Counted from the first letter of the stretch, positions 34,521 to 43,206 are shown. The stretch: 64,000 nucleotides of DNA from Spirochaetales bacterium (GCA_028533045.1 JAQQAP010000036.1:42455-106454); one strand, 5' to 3'. The notes: generated by a model from the sequence alone, not told the origin. Numbers and translations: made by a program.

Positions 34521-35393
34521 CTACGCAATTCGGTACATTTTCTCAACCAACCCGGACCAAAAACCCTTCACAGGATAGTCCGGATGGGCCAGAGAAGGTA
34601 TCTCACATCGATTGACTGCACGCCTCACCTCATCGGAAAGAGGAATCTCCCCCAAAAGAGGAATCTCATTTTCCAACGCAAAATCCCTAATAGCCTGCTC
34701 CACTTCTTCGGAAAGACCGCTCTTATTAATAAGAATGGCCGTTTTCACACGAATCTTGCAGGCCGTTTCCCACACCCGCTTCATGTCATGGAAGCCGGAA
34801 AGGGTCGGTTCGGTAACAATCAGAGCCAGATCCGCCCCGGTTAAAGAAGAGATCACATTACAGGCCACCCCGGGAGGACCGTCAATCAAAACGCTCTCGC
34901 ACCCTTCAGCCACAGCCCTCTCCTTTGCCCGCGTTCGTGTCATAGCCACCAGCCGGCCGGAAACTTCCTCTCCCGGAATCAGCCGGGAATGGACCATGGG
35001 CCCGTAGGCCGTCTTCGATTCAAAAAGCTCCCCCGTGTCGGCCGGCACAAGAGTCACAGCGCCGTATTCGCAAATATGTACGCATACCTGGCAGCCCTCG
35101 CATTTTCCCTTCTGGGGCAGAGTAGCCTTACCGTCCACCATACGAATCGCATCGAAGCGGCAGTAGTCCAGACATTTTCCGCAGCCCGTACATTTATCCG
35201 GGTCGAACAAAGCCTTATTGGTAGCCGAAATATCCTCCCGGGAGACAATCTCCGGCTTAAGCAGAATATCCAGGTCAGGCGCGTCCACATCGCAGTCGGC
35301 CACCACCGTATTTTGAAAATAGGGAACCAGCGAAGCCGTTACAGAAGTCTTCCCCGTTCCCCCCTTACCGGAAACAACAACAAATTCCTTCAT
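34521..35393 (-). CDS. MinD-superfamily ATPase with inserted ferredoxin domain (copy 2)
   Basis: The protein begins MKEFVVVSGKGGTGKTSVTA, a deviant Walker A P-loop, followed by a two-[4Fe-4S] ferredoxin insert (about 55-115: CTGCGKCLDYC and CEGCQVCVHIC), then the switch region LIDGPPGVACNVISSL and a ParA/MinD-type C-terminus. It should couple ATP hydrolysis to iron-sulfur-protein assembly or partner switching. The ATG at 35393 is chosen; the upstream gene stops two bases before it. Orp3/Orp4 of the Desulfovibrio orange-protein complex have the same build. The target is unknown. Confidence 0.85.
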   Translation of the reverse strand: MKEFVVVSGKGGTGKTSVTASLVPYFQNTVVADCDVDAPDLDILLKPEIVSREDISATNKALFDPDKCTGCGKCLDYCRFDAIRMVDGKATLPQKGKCEGCQVCVHICEYGAVTLVPADTGELFESKTAYGPMVHSRLIPGEEVSGRLVAMTRTRAKERAVAEGCESVLIDGPPGVACNVISSLTGADLALIVTEPTLSGFHDMKRVWETACKIRVKTAILINKSGLSEEVEQAIRDFALENEIPLLGEIPLSDEVRRAVNRCEIPSLAHPDYPVKGFWSGLVEKMYRIA

Positions 35394-35395
35394 AA

Positions 35396-36238
35396 TCAGC
35401 CTGCCCTCCCCTGTCGAATACGACTCCAAAGATCTTCAAAAAGCGCCCGGCCCTCGTCGGACTCCCGGGCAATCAGTTTACCCTCAACAAGAATCTTCCC
35501 GTACTCCCGGGAAAAGGGCATCTTTCCCATAACAGGCAGATTTTTCTCGGCACAATAGGCCAACAGATCCTCTTCATTCTCGCCGGCCTTATTAATAAAG
35601 ACCGCAGCAGGGACAGCCAGCTTCTCCAGCATCTCCACCACCATTTTCATATCGCTCAAAGCAAAGGGAGTCGGTTCGGTCACCACAAGGGCAAAATCGG
35701 CCCCTTCCGCAGCAGCCACCGCGCTGCAGGCACAACCGGGAGGAGAATCGATAATCCGGTAAGCCCGGTCCTTACCCTCCTCAAGCACCCGCTCAATCAC
35801 TTTTTCTGCGGAAAACTCGCCCGTATTAATCACCCCGTCCATGAAAAGCAACCCATCCGATCTCTCAAAACGACCGGCCTGGCCCACTTCCCGCTCACCG
35901 TAAGTCACAGCATCCACAGGACAAACAAGGGCACAGCCACCGCAGTCGTGGCAGAGTTCGGACATAACAATATTCGTCTTTTTCGTGATCAAAAGGGCGT
36001 TGAACTGACAAAAGCGGGAACATTTCCCGCAGTGAATACATTTCTCTTCATCGATTTGGGGAAAACGGGCGTGAACGGGGATAGACCTCTCCAGGCCGGG
36101 GGCCATAAAGAGGTGACCGTTCGGCTCCTCCACATCGCAATCGAGCAGAGCCGCATCGGCCCCGGCCACCGCCGCCAGATTGGTGGAGACAGTGGTTTTC
36201 CCGGTGCCGCCCTTACCGCTTAATACTACAATATCCAG
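35396..36238 (-). CDS. MinD-superfamily ATPase with inserted ferredoxin domain (copy 1), probable CTG start
   Basis: A search limited to ATG/GTG/TTG would begin this gene after the P-loop. The reading frame actually opens at an in-frame TAA just upstream and encodes DIVVLSGKGGTGKTTVSTN, a complete deviant Walker A motif. The only plausible initiator between that stop and the P-loop is CTG at 36238, preceded by GGAAGG six bases upstream. The rest contains CIHCGKCSRFC and CHDCGGCALVC clusters, then IIDSPPGCACSA and a MinD-like C-terminus, parallel to the copy at 34521. The stop of the preceding NifX gene lies one base before the CTG, so coupling is likely. The family role is iron-sulfur-linked ATPase. 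Confidence 0.8.
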   Translation of the reverse strand: MDIVVLSGKGGTGKTTVSTNLAAVAGADAALLDCDVEEPNGHLFMAPGLERSIPVHARFPQIDEEKCIHCGKCSRFCQFNALLITKKTNIVMSELCHDCGGCALVCPVDAVTYGEREVGQAGRFERSDGLLFMDGVINTGEFSAEKVIERVLEEGKDRAYRIIDSPPGCACSAVAAAEGADFALVVTEPTPFALSDMKMVVEMLEKLAVPAAVFINKAGENEEDLLAYCAEKNLPVMGKMPFSREYGKILVEGKLIARESDEGRALFEDLWSRIRQGRAG

Positions 36239-36239
36239 A

Positions 36240-36602
36240 TTAAGCCTTCCTTAATCCGCCCCCGTGGGAGGGCGCCGTACGTTCGGCCAGTTTGCCATCA
36301 TTATAGAGAGAAAGCAATTCGGAAAGATTTGCCGCCTCACCAATATGAAAAACCTTAATTTCCAACTGAGTCATAGCGGTCATAGCCTTGGGACCGACCT
36401 CGGGGGAAATAACCGTTTTCACCCCTTCGTCGGCCAGCATCTGAACCGTTTGAACACCCGCCCCGGAAGGGGACGCGGGAGCCTCATTATCGATGAACTT
36501 GCGGTTTCCCGCCCCATCAATCAAACAAAAAATATCGGAACGACCGAATCGTTCCTCCAACTGGGGATTATCCCCCTTATCTCGTACTGGAACAGCTATC
36601 AT
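36240..36602 (-). CDS. NifX/NifB-like (Fe-Mo cofactor biosynthesis family) protein B
   Basis: The 120-residue protein (MIAVPVRDKGDNPQLEERFG, then VQTVQMLADEGVKTVISPEVGPKAM and KVFHIGEA) belongs to the dinitrogenase iron-molybdenum-cofactor binding family, which also includes the orange protein. It should bind a metal cluster in the cytoplasm. It lies in the five-gene operon between the other NifX-like gene and the MinD ATPases. Nitrogenase structural genes are absent here, so nitrogen fixation is not implied. Confidence 0.85.
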   Translation of the reverse strand: MIAVPVRDKGDNPQLEERFGRSDIFCLIDGAGNRKFIDNEAPASPSGAGVQTVQMLADEGVKTVISPEVGPKAMTAMTQLEIKVFHIGEAANLSELLSLYNDGKLAERTAPSHGGGLRKA

Positions 36603-36633
36603 CTAATTCTCCTTTTCCTTCATTAAGCACGTC

Positions 36634-36978
36634 CTAATGATCGTGCTCGTGGTCACAGGCAGAACCGGTGGATTCGAGATTCCCGCTCAGAAAAACCTGA
36701 ACATTCTGCTCAATCGCCCCGGAAGCCCCTAAAATAACATCAATGTTGTTCTGCTTAAACAGATTCACAGCCATCTGTCCCATACCGCCCGTCAAAATGA
36801 CATCGGCCTTCTGCTCAGCCAGAAAAGCGGGCATAACGCCGGGCTCATGGGGGGGAGGAGTCACATAAGTCGTCTCCTTAACCACTCCGTCCTCGCAGTC
36901 AATCAGGGCAAATTCCTTACAGTGTCCAAAGTGGGACTCTACATTAATTCTATCGTTGGTGGGTACACCTATTCTCAT
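36634..36978 (-). CDS. NifX/NifB-like (Fe-Mo cofactor biosynthesis family) protein A with His-rich tail
   Basis: The 114-residue protein (MRIGVPTNDRINVESHFGHCKEFALIDCED, written in parts: HFGHC near residue 16-20; AFLAEQKADVILTGGMGQMA; VILGASGAIEQNVQVFL) is a NifX/MTH1175-type metal-cluster carrier. Its C-terminus CDHEHDH is a short His/Asp-rich tail that could bind metal. AAGGAGATATAA precedes the ATG. It is the first gene of the operon, and a GTGCATATGCAC palindrome lies 47-58 bases upstream. Confidence 0.83.
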   Translation of the reverse strand: MRIGVPTNDRINVESHFGHCKEFALIDCEDGVVKETTYVTPPPHEPGVMPAFLAEQKADVILTGGMGQMAVNLFKQNNIDVILGASGAIEQNVQVFLSGNLESTGSACDHEHDH

Positions 36979-37024
36979 TTATATCTCCTTTATAGCCAAC
37001 AGGCTGATTTCACGCATGTTTTAC

Positions 37025-37036
37025 GTGCATATGCAC
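37025..37036. promoter_or_regulatory. GTGCATATGCAC palindrome upstream of the NifX/MinD operon
   Basis: A perfect 12-bp palindrome lies about 47 bases before the first ATG of the operon (36978). Its inner ten bases equal the palindrome before the DUF364 gene at 8500. The regulator is unknown; DUF134 at the end of the operon is a candidate. Confidence 0.45.
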
Positions 37037-37087
37037 ACAATAACCCCAAATCGGGGAGAAGTCAATATATTAAAAAAGAATTTTTGG

Positions 37088-37240
37088 CCCCCGTCCACCC
37101 CTCCGGGCCGGCCGCCGCTATGTCCGGGTAAGGGTGGCTTGCGCAGCAAACGCACGATCAGGGTCCGCTATCGCTCCCGTCCCGTCGGCCTAAAGCCCGC
37201 CGCGACCGCCTCCGGCGCCCCTCCCAGCGCTGGGGCAACT
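37088..37240. repeat. GC-rich intergenic repeat island 3
   Basis: Within the 392-base gap between the NifX operon and the giant lipoprotein, about 150 bases are strongly GC-rich with no supported frame. GGCTTGCGCAGCAAACGCAC at 37136-37155, continued by GATCAG, closely matches the inverse complement of 63768-63795, and its 3' part shares CCCGTCGGC, GGCCTAA and CGCCTCCGG with the island at 11180. Confidence 0.55.
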
Positions 37241-37370
37241 AGGAATGTGAACTTTATATATTAAGTTGAAATTTTATGGAAATAGTAGTGATTGTGTACT
37301 AAGATTAATCCAGCTGTTCACAGGACAGCCATAATTAAAAAAACCCTCTTTGAAGAGAAGGAGACAAAAC

Positions 37371-40001
37371 ATGAGAAAGATATTACTACCATTACTCATA
37401 GTGACTATGATCCTTTCCCTCGCCGGATGTAACTTTGGCATGGTGGAAAGCGTTCAAGTCATAGCCGACCCGACGGTCGAGATCGCTCTGGGAACCATGA
37501 CCGATGTATTTACCGATGAAGTGGATATGGAAGGGGAAATACAGACCATGGTAGACGATATGGACGGTGTGGAAAGAACGGACAGCACCACAGGAGAAAC
37601 CATAACCCTTAGCATGACCGAAGAAATGATTAGCATATCCATAGATGACTTCGCCGGTGAAAACATGGAACTCGACGCCATTAACGAAACCATAGACGAG
37701 GTCAGCTTCGAAATACCCGATATCTCCGTGTCCGAGTCTGTCAGCCAGGGTTTTGACCCCATCGACCTGCCCATCGACGCCTCCATCCCCACCATAGATA
37801 TTGAGACTATTCCCGAAGTAGACGGAAGCGCGACACAGTCAACACCGAACATTACGGCCACCGGCTTTGACAGCCTTACCTTTGCGTCAGGTACCCTCAC
37901 GGGAAATATCGCCGTAAGCGGCGGTTCGGGCAGCCAAACAGTGCAAATCACGTCGGCCACCATTGTCGATTCCAGCGATACGGACATAGTCTCCGCCAAT
38001 AACACACCTATCACCGCAACGGACGATTTAGACTTCGATCTAACCGGTGTCACCCTTCCTTCCACCTTTACCATGGACTTGGAAGTAACCGTCAGCGGGG
38101 CCACCCTGGGCAACACCTTTGATCTGGCCGTAAGCTGTACCTTCTCCGGGGACACCACCGTTTCGGCAGCCGAAGGTATTACCGTAGACGAAAGCGTAAC
38201 GGACAGCATTTCTATTCCCTTAAGCAACAGCGAACTTGTGGAAGCTACGATAGACGACGGAGAAGTCGACATTGACCTGACCTTTGATTCAGGCTGGTCC
38301 GGACTGACTCAAACTATGGACCTCACAATGACACAGGGAGGTTCTACCATTTCCAGCGTAACCGGCGTTACCATTGGGGACGATCCCGAATGGGACCTCT
38401 CCGGGGTTACCATAGGAAACGGGAACATAACTCTCGATTACACCATTTATGTGGAATCCACTTCGGCCAATTCGGCAACCTTCTCCGTTTCCTCCGGAAC
38501 AGATGAAATCACCGGGACTGCAGCGGCCAGCGTAACAAGTTTTAGTTCCGTTGTAATGGACGCGTCCGAAATGGACTTCGATAACTCCATCACCAATGAC
38601 ATAGGAAGCGACATTACGGATCTGGTCGATGTAATAACCTTCGACGAAAATGCCAATATCAGCCTTAGCCTGATAAACGATCTTCCCACCGGATCTGACA
38701 TTACCGTAACCATAAACGCCCCGGAACTGGAGATTAGCAACGAAGCCAAAACATTTACAGCCAATACGACGGCCGGAACAGAAAATACCCAAACCTGGGC
38801 TGTCCTCTCCACCGATCATACCCTGGATATTACGAGTGACCTGGATGACTCAGACCTTAACGGAACCAATGATATTGACTTTGACCTTTCCATCAGTCTT
38901 TCCAACTATGACGATGCCACCCAGCAGCTAACCCTGACGAACGTAAGCGCCAATGAATCCTACAGCCTCTCCGGAAGCGTTACGGCCAACCTGGATATAG
39001 CCAGCGTTAACATTACCGGCGGAAATGTAAGCGATCAGTATCCCGGTACCGGTGACGACCCTCTGGACTTTTCCGAAATAGGAGACTTCCTCCCCGATGA
39101 ACTCTCCTTCTCCGATATAGCAGCCAGCATGGAGCTGGACTTCGGTGGAAACTCCTCCATCTCCTTCGACGCCATGATCTACGCCGAATACAGCGACGGG
39201 ACAAGCACATTCTATGAAAATCTTGTTGGGGTTGATGCCGACGATAACGGAATCCCCGAATCGGCGGAAAGCTTTGACAGCACGTCCGATTCTCCCGATC
39301 TGTCCGGGCTGGCAAACATTATCAACGACCGCGCTTCGGACATCATCATCTACTACGACGTGGACATCACAAGCGCCACAGTATCCCTGGATGAAACAGC
39401 GGACGAACAAAATGTAAGCGCCACCGTTCTGGCAACCATTCCCATGGCCCTGGAAGCCTCGGCCAACGCCTCCCTGGAAGATGAAGACGGGTTCCCCCTC
39501 ATCGAAGCGGCCGACGAAGACCTCTTTGGCCGGGACGGTTCCTCAGACGATGAAGATCTTAACGATTATCTGGATATGGTCAGCGCCGCCACCATAGAAG
39601 TGACCTTCGAAAACCCCATAGAAACGACCGATATAAGCGACGGGGAATACGACCTTCTTGGAATAGGATTCACCATGACAGAAGCAACAAACCCCACATA
39701 TGATGACGGGACCGAATATGCGAGCTTTGAACTAACCGAATATTTTATTCTGGTAGCAGGAGAATCTACGACTCTGGAAATAGACCTAACTGCGGACCAA
39801 ATAGAAAGGATGGTGGAGGATGACGAGTTCATGCCCTCCTATGACATCTACCTCATGGGTCCCACCGATACGGACGGGGACGGTACGGACGACTTCGACG
39901 GCACGCACAAATTGGTTAACGGCTTCGACATGGACCTAAGCGTTACCATGACCATTCAGTCCGACGTGGACTATACCTACGACTTCGGAGGTGACGAATA
40001 A
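37371..40001 (+). CDS. Giant acidic surface lipoprotein with many beta-sandwich-like repeats
   Basis: The 876-residue protein has a lipoprotein signal with lipobox LAGC (Cys about 20), then a very acidic, Thr/Ser/Asp-rich body of alternating strands (for example ISVSESVSQGFDPIDLPID, TMDLEVTVSGATLGNTFDLA). It has almost no Lys and no named domain. It is likely exposed on the outer membrane, perhaps as a partner of the barrel protein. The start is the ATG at 37371 with AAGGAGACAAAAC directly before; the TTG at 37350 is an artefact. Its stop codon overlaps the next ATG (TAATG), so the two genes are translationally coupled. Confidence 0.75.
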   Translation: MRKILLPLLIVTMILSLAGCNFGMVESVQVIADPTVEIALGTMTDVFTDEVDMEGEIQTMVDDMDGVERTDSTTGETITLSMTEEMISISIDDFAGENMELDAINETIDEVSFEIPDISVSESVSQGFDPIDLPIDASIPTIDIETIPEVDGSATQSTPNITATGFDSLTFASGTLTGNIAVSGGSGSQTVQITSATIVDSSDTDIVSANNTPITATDDLDFDLTGVTLPSTFTMDLEVTVSGATLGNTFDLAVSCTFSGDTTVSAAEGITVDESVTDSISIPLSNSELVEATIDDGEVDIDLTFDSGWSGLTQTMDLTMTQGGSTISSVTGVTIGDDPEWDLSGVTIGNGNITLDYTIYVESTSANSATFSVSSGTDEITGTAAASVTSFSSVVMDASEMDFDNSITNDIGSDITDLVDVITFDENANISLSLINDLPTGSDITVTINAPELEISNEAKTFTANTTAGTENTQTWAVLSTDHTLDITSDLDDSDLNGTNDIDFDLSISLSNYDDATQQLTLTNVSANESYSLSGSVTANLDIASVNITGGNVSDQYPGTGDDPLDFSEIGDFLPDELSFSDIAASMELDFGGNSSISFDAMIYAEYSDGTSTFYENLVGVDADDNGIPESAESFDSTSDSPDLSGLANIINDRASDIIIYYDVDITSATVSLDETADEQNVSATVLATIPMALEASANASLEDEDGFPLIEAADEDLFGRDGSSDDEDLNDYLDMVSAATIEVTFENPIETTDISDGEYDLLGIGFTMTEATNPTYDDGTEYASFELTEYFILVAGESTTLEIDLTADQIERMVEDDEFMPSYDIYLMGPTDTDGDGTDDFDGTHKLVNGFDMDLSVTMTIQSDVDYTYDFGGDE

Positions 40002-41251
40002 TGAAAAACACAAACAAAAAAGGCCTTTGCCTCCTCTTTCTTATGTTTATTTCCTTTGCTCTGAGCGCCAACCCGCTCCAGACCTGGGATCACGACTTCA
40101 ACCCCGCCCTTTTAAGTACGGGGAATAGAGAATACGTAGAACTGGGTATGTCCCTGGACGCCTCCCTCTCCAACAGCTACTTTACCCTTCAGGAACTCTT
40201 CCCCGAAGACAACGTACTCGTTCTGGACTTTAACGAAATGGCCGACGAACTGAACGGAAAGGATTTGAAATTCGCCGCATCAATAGATATGGAACAACAC
40301 TTTGTGGTAACCCTGCTCGATGTGAGCGTAGGACAATACGTAACAGTGGAAGGGGCTGTTGCCACAGCTGTTCCCAACAATGTCATTGAAGTTATTGCCG
40401 ACGGAATCTCCATTGGAGAAAGCAACAGCGATACGGGAGAAATCTATGCCAAAGTTTTTGCTACGGCGGGAATGTACGGCGGATACCGCTGGAAAGACAA
40501 ATGGCAGTTCAGTGCCAAGTTCGGTGCGTTTACGCCCCTTATCTATAGCGACGGCGATGCCAATTTTAGCTATAGCGCTCTTAACGAAGATGACGGCTCA
40601 CTCTCCGCTTCCGCCAGTATGGAGATTCCTCTCTACTCTCTTTTTAACATGGAAGACAACGAGATCGACGCAGGCTCCATCCCGGAATACTTAGGTTACA
40701 CCATGGACTTTGGCGCCATTCGCGTAATAGACGACAAACCGGCCTACGGTTTTAGCCTGACCGGCTTAACCGTAGCTTCCGCTGTGATGCCCTACACGAA
40801 TACTGTTACCTACTCTACCAGCATAAGCACAGACAATATTCTCGACTATGTCGATGATGAGGATAGTTTAACGGAAGAGTCGGAAGATGTGGATATTGTG
40901 ACCACCGAAGAGAATTACAAGGTGAGCATGCCCCTGGCTATCGGCGGTTTCTACCGGCTCACCGGCTACCCCAGCTTCATTGACTGGATTGGTACGGGAG
41001 AAATCACTCTTGATGACGGAAGTGTGTACCTGGCAAGCGGTATAACGGCCGAAGGTAATATCTTCCCCCTCACCGCTTTAAGCCTTTCCCTGGACTACGA
41101 CAAGTTCTTCTGGGAAACATCGATGGGACTCAGATTCAATGTGAGAGTCATTGAAATGGGCGTCGACGTAGGGTTCTCCAACACCCGTTTTGTAAAGATG
41201 TTCAGCCCCTCCGGCGTAACGGCAGGGTTCTATATGGGTATGGGTTTCTAG
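40001..41251 (+). CDS. Outer-membrane beta-barrel-like protein coupled to the giant lipoprotein
   Basis: The 416-residue protein has a signal peptide (KNTNKKGLCLLFLMFISFALSA, split by the cut near SAN), then long runs of alternating residues and glycine-aromatic strands (GMYGGYRWKDKWQFSAKFGAF, FWETSMGLRFNVRV, GVTAGFYMGMGF with terminal aromatic). This fits a spirochaete outer-membrane barrel. It overlaps the upstream lipoprotein stop by one base and is followed by a strong terminator, so the pair is one operon. No homologue is named. Confidence 0.7.
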   Translation: MKNTNKKGLCLLFLMFISFALSANPLQTWDHDFNPALLSTGNREYVELGMSLDASLSNSYFTLQELFPEDNVLVLDFNEMADELNGKDLKFAASIDMEQHFVVTLLDVSVGQYVTVEGAVATAVPNNVIEVIADGISIGESNSDTGEIYAKVFATAGMYGGYRWKDKWQFSAKFGAFTPLIYSDGDANFSYSALNEDDGSLSASASMEIPLYSLFNMEDNEIDAGSIPEYLGYTMDFGAIRVIDDKPAYGFSLTGLTVASAVMPYTNTVTYSTSISTDNILDYVDDEDSLTEESEDVDIVTTEENYKVSMPLAIGGFYRLTGYPSFIDWIGTGEITLDDGSVYLASGITAEGNIFPLTALSLSLDYDKFFWETSMGLRFNVRVIEMGVDVGFSNTRFVKMFSPSGVTAGFYMGMGF

Positions 41252-41272
41252 ATTTTATCGCTTTGACTTTTG

Positions 41273-41302
41273 GCCGGTTCCTTCGGGGACCGGCTTTTTT
41301 TT
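41273..41302 (+). terminator. Intrinsic terminator after the outer-membrane protein gene
   Basis: GCCGGTTCC (41273-41281), loop TTCG and GGGACCGGC (41286-41294) with one G-T pair are followed by eight T. It is a textbook terminator and may also serve the convergent acylphosphatase gene at 41309. Confidence 0.9.
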
Positions 41303-41308
41303 ATAGCC

Positions 41309-41581
41309 TCAATAGCTTATTTCAAACTGATCGTACTGACCTGTCCCTTTTCCTTCTTCCCGGAGCACCCCGGACACATGAGCGCCGGAAGGCCCCCTGT
41401 TCACCGCCTGCTCAAGCTTATCCAACCCTGCCGGATCGCCTTCGGCCCAAATCTCCACGGAACCGTCAAAGTTATTTTTTACCCATCCGGTCAATCCCAA
41501 ATAGTGAGCTTCCCGCCGGGTAAAATAGCGAAAGCCGACCCCTTGGACAATTCCCCTAACAACCATACGACATGCTTCCAT
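41309..41581 (-). CDS. acyP: Acylphosphatase
   Basis: The 90-residue protein has the acylphosphatase signature GIVQGVGFRYFTRREA (catalytic Arg) and GWVKNNFDGSVEI (catalytic Asn), and the normal length. It hydrolyses acyl phosphates such as 1,3-bisphosphoglycerate. GGGAGG precedes the ATG at 41581. It lies directly after the metallopeptidase gene, 10 bases from its stop, on the same strand, so they may be co-transcribed. Confidence 0.93.
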   Translation of the reverse strand: MEACRMVVRGIVQGVGFRYFTRREAHYLGLTGWVKNNFDGSVEIWAEGDPAGLDKLEQAVNRGPSGAHVSGVLREEGKGTGQYDQFEISY

Positions 41582-41591
41582 GAGAGCCTCC

Positions 41592-43124
41592 CTATGAAAT
41601 ATAATTCTTTCTCATGAACTCCCGCCACTCTTTTTCTATCACAGCTGGGGAAGTGTTAGTCAAGATTTCCAGATTAGAATAAAAATCTCCCTTTTGAAAA
41701 AAGAGATTAACTATCCCCTCTTCACCATATTTTAAAATAAGATAGCTATAAATAACCGGGCTTTGCAGATAAGCGGAAGTCAATGTAGCACTGTCCCAAG
41801 CCCCGGATTTACCCTCCATAACTTTCCACTCCAAAATACCGTCTATCTCAATACTGGAAGATATACCTGATTCGTTAAGGCTTCCGTTGGTAAAACCCAT
41901 CTGGTAGTAAACGGCAATTCCCTCTATAAACCATCCGGGGATGTTCTCTGCAACGGAACACTCACTGTTTAAGGTAAAAGCATGAATCAACTCATGTCTA
42001 ATAGTATTATCCCAATTTGGCTTGTCCTTAGCCATATTTAATGAAATACCATCCTTACTGCAATAAGCACTGAACTTACTGTTATTATAATGAGCGGCGA
42101 ACACATCCTGTTCCATAAAATAAAGGCTATACAATTCGCCTTTTTCACTATTTGCAGGCCTGTGGCCGATTTTTTCCCAAACCTCAATAAAGATGGTATC
42201 TATAACTTTGGCCCGTTCTCTTACAAAGGTCTCATCTTCTCTGTAATATAATCGACAATATTCCGTATCTATATATTCCCATTCAAGACCGCCTCCCAAA
42301 CTACCATTTTCAAGAAAAACCAGTTCGCCCCCGTATTGATAATAAAGATAGGACTTGCACTGTTCTTCCAATACGGTTCTATTCTTATTGGTCAGTTTTT
42401 CAAGATTAGTATAAAAATCCCCTTCTTGATAAAAAAGCTCAATTATATTCTGCTTTCCGTAATACTTGATAAGATAGTCATAGGTGGCGGAAGCCTGATT
42501 ATAAATAGCCGCTCTTTCTACTGCCGGCCACTCGCCAGAGGAGCCCTCAATATTGCTCCAGGAATAAAGCCGGTCTTCCCGAATCATCTCATTTATAATT
42601 CTCCGGTCCAAATTTCCCCGGCCCATACCCATCTGATGATATAAGGCAATCCCTTCCCGGAACCAGGAGGGAACATTAACGGCCAGGGAATCGGCGCTGC
42701 TTAAGGTAAAGGCATGGATGAGCTCATGTCGTAATGTTGATTCCAGGTCGCGGTCATCCTTTTTCTCCAGATTAACGCAGATAAACTTATATCGGGAATT
42801 ATGACCGGCCCTTGCAGGGGAATCGGTAAATTGGGAAAAAGATTCTCCCTCGGAAAAGAAAATACGGTACCTTCCCCCGTCTTCCGGCCGGGGTTGTGGT
42901 GGATGGGGAATCGTTCGGAGTATTTCCCTGTAAATCCCGTCAATTCTCCGGGACCACTCTTTTACAAAAGCATCCTCTGAAGTATAAAAAAGTCGGAAGT
43001 ATTCTGTATCAATGATTTTCCAGTCATGATATTGCTCTATTCGGCTTTTACTTACACATCCGGAAAAAATAACTAAGCTAATAAGCAAAATGAATAGGGA
43101 TTTGATAGATGCTTTCCCTTTCAC
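41592..43124 (-). CDS. Lipoprotein with two tandem HExxH metallopeptidase domains
   Basis: The 510-residue protein has a lipoprotein signal (lipobox FSGC) and two homologous halves. Each half has a zinc-binding HELIHAFT motif plus a downstream glutamate (SWFREGIALYHQMG in the first, GWFIEGIAVYYQMG in the second) of a gluzincin peptidase, and both copies look intact. The start is GTG at 43124 with AAGGAG seven bases upstream; the longer frame from 43181 begins inside the promoter. The protein should be anchored on the periplasmic face of a membrane or at the surface. Its substrate is unknown. Acylphosphatase follows. Confidence 0.82.
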   Translation of the reverse strand: MKGKASIKSLFILLISLVIFSGCVSKSRIEQYHDWKIIDTEYFRLFYTSEDAFVKEWSRRIDGIYREILRTIPHPPQPRPEDGGRYRIFFSEGESFSQFTDSPARAGHNSRYKFICVNLEKKDDRDLESTLRHELIHAFTLSSADSLAVNVPSWFREGIALYHQMGMGRGNLDRRIINEMIREDRLYSWSNIEGSSGEWPAVERAAIYNQASATYDYLIKYYGKQNIIELFYQEGDFYTNLEKLTNKNRTVLEEQCKSYLYYQYGGELVFLENGSLGGGLEWEYIDTEYCRLYYREDETFVRERAKVIDTIFIEVWEKIGHRPANSEKGELYSLYFMEQDVFAAHYNNSKFSAYCSKDGISLNMAKDKPNWDNTIRHELIHAFTLNSECSVAENIPGWFIEGIAVYYQMGFTNGSLNESGISSSIEIDGILEWKVMEGKSGAWDSATLTSAYLQSPVIYSYLILKYGEEGIVNLFFQKGDFYSNLEILTNTSPAVIEKEWREFMRKNYIS

Positions 43125-43152
43125 CGCGATTCTCCTTCTTTTGACAGGCTCT

Positions 43153-43181
43153 ATGATACTACGGGAAATCCCGGTCGTCAA
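43153..43181 (-). promoter_or_regulatory. Promoter of the metallopeptidase lipoprotein gene
   Basis: TTGACG (43181-43176), a 17-base spacer and TATCAT (43158-43153) on the minus strand predict a start near 43146, leaving a leader of about 22 bases with a Shine-Dalgarno site. Confidence 0.55.
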
Positions 43182-43206
43182 ACTAACCGTTTACGATTAT
43201 TTAGTC

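Noticed and set aside
37350..37370. TTG start of the giant lipoprotein
   Set aside because: The ATG at 37371 follows AAGGAG and gives a proper lipoprotein signal.
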